A stretch of 64,000 bases of DNA, from contig NZ_CP048000.1 in assembly GCF_009931695.1 (NCBI RefSeq), positions 2,559,501 through 2,623,500 on the forward strand. Reading direction: 5' to 3'. Source of the stretch: Anaerocolumna sedimenticola (GTDB taxonomy: Bacteria; Bacillota; Clostridia; Lachnospirales; Lachnospiraceae). Positions 61,971 through 64,000 of this stretch are shown one piece after another. The position numbers and the translations under genes are program-made. Numbering within the stretch: the stretch's first letter is position 1; every line of letters starts with the position of its first letter. Below the pieces are notes generated by a model. That model had not been told where the DNA came from and searched no databases. It saw only the letters and a list, made by a program, of their open reading frames with translations.

Positions 61971-64000
61971 ATGCTTAAAATTGCAAAATTACTGAAAACA
62001 TCAATAGGACCAATTATTATAGTTGTTGCATTATTAGCATTACAGGCATTTTGTGACTTATCCCTGCCTGCTTATACATCCGATATTGTGGATATCGGCA
62101 TACAACAGGGAGGTATAAAAAATGCGGTGCCGACTGTAATCCGTGAAAGTGAGATGAATAACCTTTTATTCACTATGGATGCGGACAGCAAGAAAACGGT
62201 TGAGGCTTCCTATGATTTAATATCAAAGGATACCGTATCTGATCAGGAATATCAGAACTATCTGAACAAATATCCGGTATTAGCAGACGAAGCTTTATAT
62301 AAATTAAATAAAGATTATGATATAGAGAAGGATTTAAGCAGTATAATGTCAAGAGCGTTTTTATTGGTAAGCACCTTAAACAGTGATTCTGAGCAGGTGA
62401 AAGCATTAAAACAGCAGCTCAGTGCACAACTTCCGGCTGAAATGGCTGATTTTGGTTTAATGGAAATGCTTACAAAAATGCCCGAGGAACAATCCAAACA
62501 AATTCTTTCCTCCATTGATGAAAAGATATCTGCCATGCCGGAAACCATAATAAACCAGGGTGCCATCTCTGCAGTAAAGGCAGAATATAAAGCTATTGGA
62601 ATTGATACCGGCAAATTACAGACTAATTATATTTTCCTTGCCGGTGCTAAGATGCTTGGTTTGGCTTTACTGGCTATGATATCAACCATATTGGTAGGCT
62701 TTTTGGCTTCCAGGATTGCTGCGGGTTTAGGCAGGGATTTAAGAGGCAGAGTATTTAAGAAAGTTGTCAGTTTTTCCAATACTGAATTTGATAAATTTTC
62801 TACCGCTTCCCTCATAACCAGAAGTACGAATGATATTCAGCAAATTCAAATGACCTTAGTGTTTTTGATCCGAATTGTAATTTATTCACCCATATTAGCT
62901 ATCGGCGGTATTATAAAAGTTTTAAATACCAACGTTTCCATGACGTGGATCATTGCATTAGCAGTTTTTCTGATTTTATGCCTGGTTGGAACATTGTTTG
63001 CAGTCGCTATGCCAAAATTTAAATTAATGCAGAAATTAATTGACAGATTGAATTTGGTAACCCGTGAAATTTTAACCGGATTGTCAGTAATCCGAGCATT
63101 TAATAAAGAAAAACTGGAAGAAAAAAGATTTGACCTTGCCAATCAGGATTTAACAAAAACCAGTTTATTCGTAAACCGTGTTATGACTTTTATGATGCCG
63201 ATTATGATGTTTATTATGAATGGTATTACCGTGTTAATTATCTGGAACGGTGGTAAAGGAATCGATCAGGGAACGATGCAGGTTGGTGATCTAATGGCAT
63301 TTATCCAATACACCATGCAGATTATCATGTCGTTCTTAATGCTTTCCATGATCTCCATCATGCTGCCAAGATCATCTGTATCAGCATCCCGTATTATGGA
63401 AGTAATAGATACGGATTTAACGATACACGATCCGGCTAAAGCGGAGCAGTTTGTATCGGATAAAAAAGGATATGTAGAATTTGATCATGTGTCTTTCCGT
63501 TATCCCAAAGCAGAGGATGATGTTTTATCCGATATAACTTTTACTGCGAAACCCGGTGAGACTACGGCTATTATAGGTAGTACAGGAAGTGGTAAATCAA
63601 CATTAGTACAACTGATTCCAAGATTTTTTGATGTGACGGAAGGCAGCGTCAAAGTTGACGGTACAGATATCAGACAGGTTAACCAGCATCAATTAAGAGA
63701 TAAATTAGGTTACGTACCGCAAAAAGGTGTTCTTTTTTCAGGAACGATTGATTCCAATTTAAGATATGGCAAACAGGATGCTACGGTGGACGAAATTAAC
63801 CGTTCGGCCAGAATAGCACAGGCTCTTGATTTTATTGAAGAGAAACCGGAAAAATATGAAACTGCAATTTCACAGGGCGGAGGAAATGTATCCGGAGGTC
63901 AGAAACAGAGATTATCCATTGCAAGAGCCATTGCCAAAGACCCTGAAATCTATATATTTGACGACAGCTTTTCGGCCTTGGATTATAAAACAGATGTTGC
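61971..64000 (+). CDS. ABC exporter (permease fused to ATPase), 3' end cut by window
   Basis: Open to the window end (676 codons seen). TM1 (~13-33) is followed by a large external loop of ~165 residues containing charged helices, then the remaining membrane spans (~205-430), the ATPase with Walker A IGSTGSGKSTL (~532), signature VSGGQKQRLS (~638) and Walker B IYIFDDSFSALD. A second half-transporter normally follows, forming a heterodimer. The unusual first loop is common in Firmicute half-exporters of the YheI/YfiB type. AAAGGAG precedes the ATG. The exported substrate cannot be told from sequence. Confidence 0.92.
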   Translation, partial: MLKIAKLLKTSIGPIIIVVALLALQAFCDLSLPAYTSDIVDIGIQQGGIKNAVPTVIRESEMNNLLFTMDADSKKTVEASYDLISKDTVSDQEYQNYLNKYPVLADEALYKLNKDYDIEKDLSSIMSRAFLLVSTLNSDSEQVKALKQQLSAQLPAEMADFGLMEMLTKMPEEQSKQILSSIDEKISAMPETIINQGAISAVKAEYKAIGIDTGKLQTNYIFLAGAKMLGLALLAMISTILVGFLASRIAAGLGRDLRGRVFKKVVSFSNTEFDKFSTASLITRSTNDIQQIQMTLVFLIRIVIYSPILAIGGIIKVLNTNVSMTWIIALAVFLILCLVGTLFAVAMPKFKLMQKLIDRLNLVTREILTGLSVIRAFNKEKLEEKRFDLANQDLTKTSLFVNRVMTFMMPIMMFIMNGITVLIIWNGGKGIDQGTMQVGDLMAFIQYTMQIIMSFLMLSMISIMLPRSSVSASRIMEVIDTDLTIHDPAKAEQFVSDKKGYVEFDHVSFRYPKAEDDVLSDITFTAKPGETTAIIGSTGSGKSTLVQLIPRFFDVTEGSVKVDGTDIRQVNQHQLRDKLGYVPQKGVLFSGTIDSNLRYGKQDATVDEINRSARIAQALDFIEEKPEKYETAISQGGGNVSGGQKQRLSIARAIAKDPEIYIFDDSFSALDYKTDV

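Overview
The window looks like chromosomal DNA of a low-GC, anaerobic, fermentative member of the Clostridia, most likely Lachnospiraceae or a close relative. That placement is inferred from gene content, not from a search: rubredoxin, a stand-alone GGGtGRT/NifU-like pair, a truncated B12-dependent methionine synthase beside a fused homocysteine methyltransferase/methylene-THF reductase, strong AGGAGG ribosome sites, AT-rich spacers and small proteins of the clostridial type. No tRNA, rRNA or CRISPR array was seen. Both ends cut genes: gltB on the left and an ABC exporter gene on the right.

Layout. 0-9.3 kb: glutamate synthase (gltB, gltD), two tandem esterases and glyA. 9.4-12.2 kb: a TetR regulator divergent from an old-yellow-enzyme/dienoyl-CoA-reductase-type flavoenzyme. 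12.2-20 kb: single genes (LUD-domain protein, DegV, topoisomerase III, a beta-helix acyltransferase, free-Met-sulfoxide reductase, rubredoxin, DUF1275 membrane protein). 20.2-24.3 kb: a TetR gene with palindromic operators, a rifampin-phosphotransferase-like enzyme and a small membrane protein. 24.3-29.2 kb: an accessory stretch with a DUF692/MNIO-like protein, a collapsed toxin-antitoxin locus, a NUDIX hydrolase, a CD3324-like small protein, an Ntn amidase and a recombinase scrap. It is bounded by two separate 5' ends of the same yyaL-type gene, so it appears to have split that gene. 29.1-34 kb: broken yyaL, a DNA glycosylase and the NifU-like/GGGtGRT operon.

34.3-47.5 kb: an orphan sugar-binding protein, then a complete oligopeptide ABC importer followed by a DeoR regulator, a leucyl aminopeptidase, CutC and an unusual cytoplasmic transglutaminase/thioredoxin-like multidomain protein. 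This reads as one peptide-uptake and peptide-processing unit. 47.5-55.3 kb: a symporter remnant, two copies of a ~150-bp palindromic MITE-like repeat, and a LacI-controlled sugar ABC importer (no ATPase of its own) with a GH35 beta-galactosidase. 55.5-61.2 kb: a methionine/one-carbon operon (MetH-like/MTHFR fusion, a metallophosphatase, MetH). 61.3-64 kb: a MarR regulator with an operator over its promoter, and an ABC exporter gene cut by the window end.

Five otherwise intact genes (gltD, first esterase, yyaL 3' end, lacI, GH35) each lose one base, four of them in or beside a short run of identical bases. This pattern points to sequencing or assembly error rather than decay, and products are described as if repaired. 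The yyaL 5' region is different: it has in-frame stops and a duplicated start, so it looks genuinely broken. The most interesting material is the accessory stretch splitting yyaL, the MNIO-like gene behind an attenuator-like leader, the peptide import/transglutaminase operon and the MITE pair.
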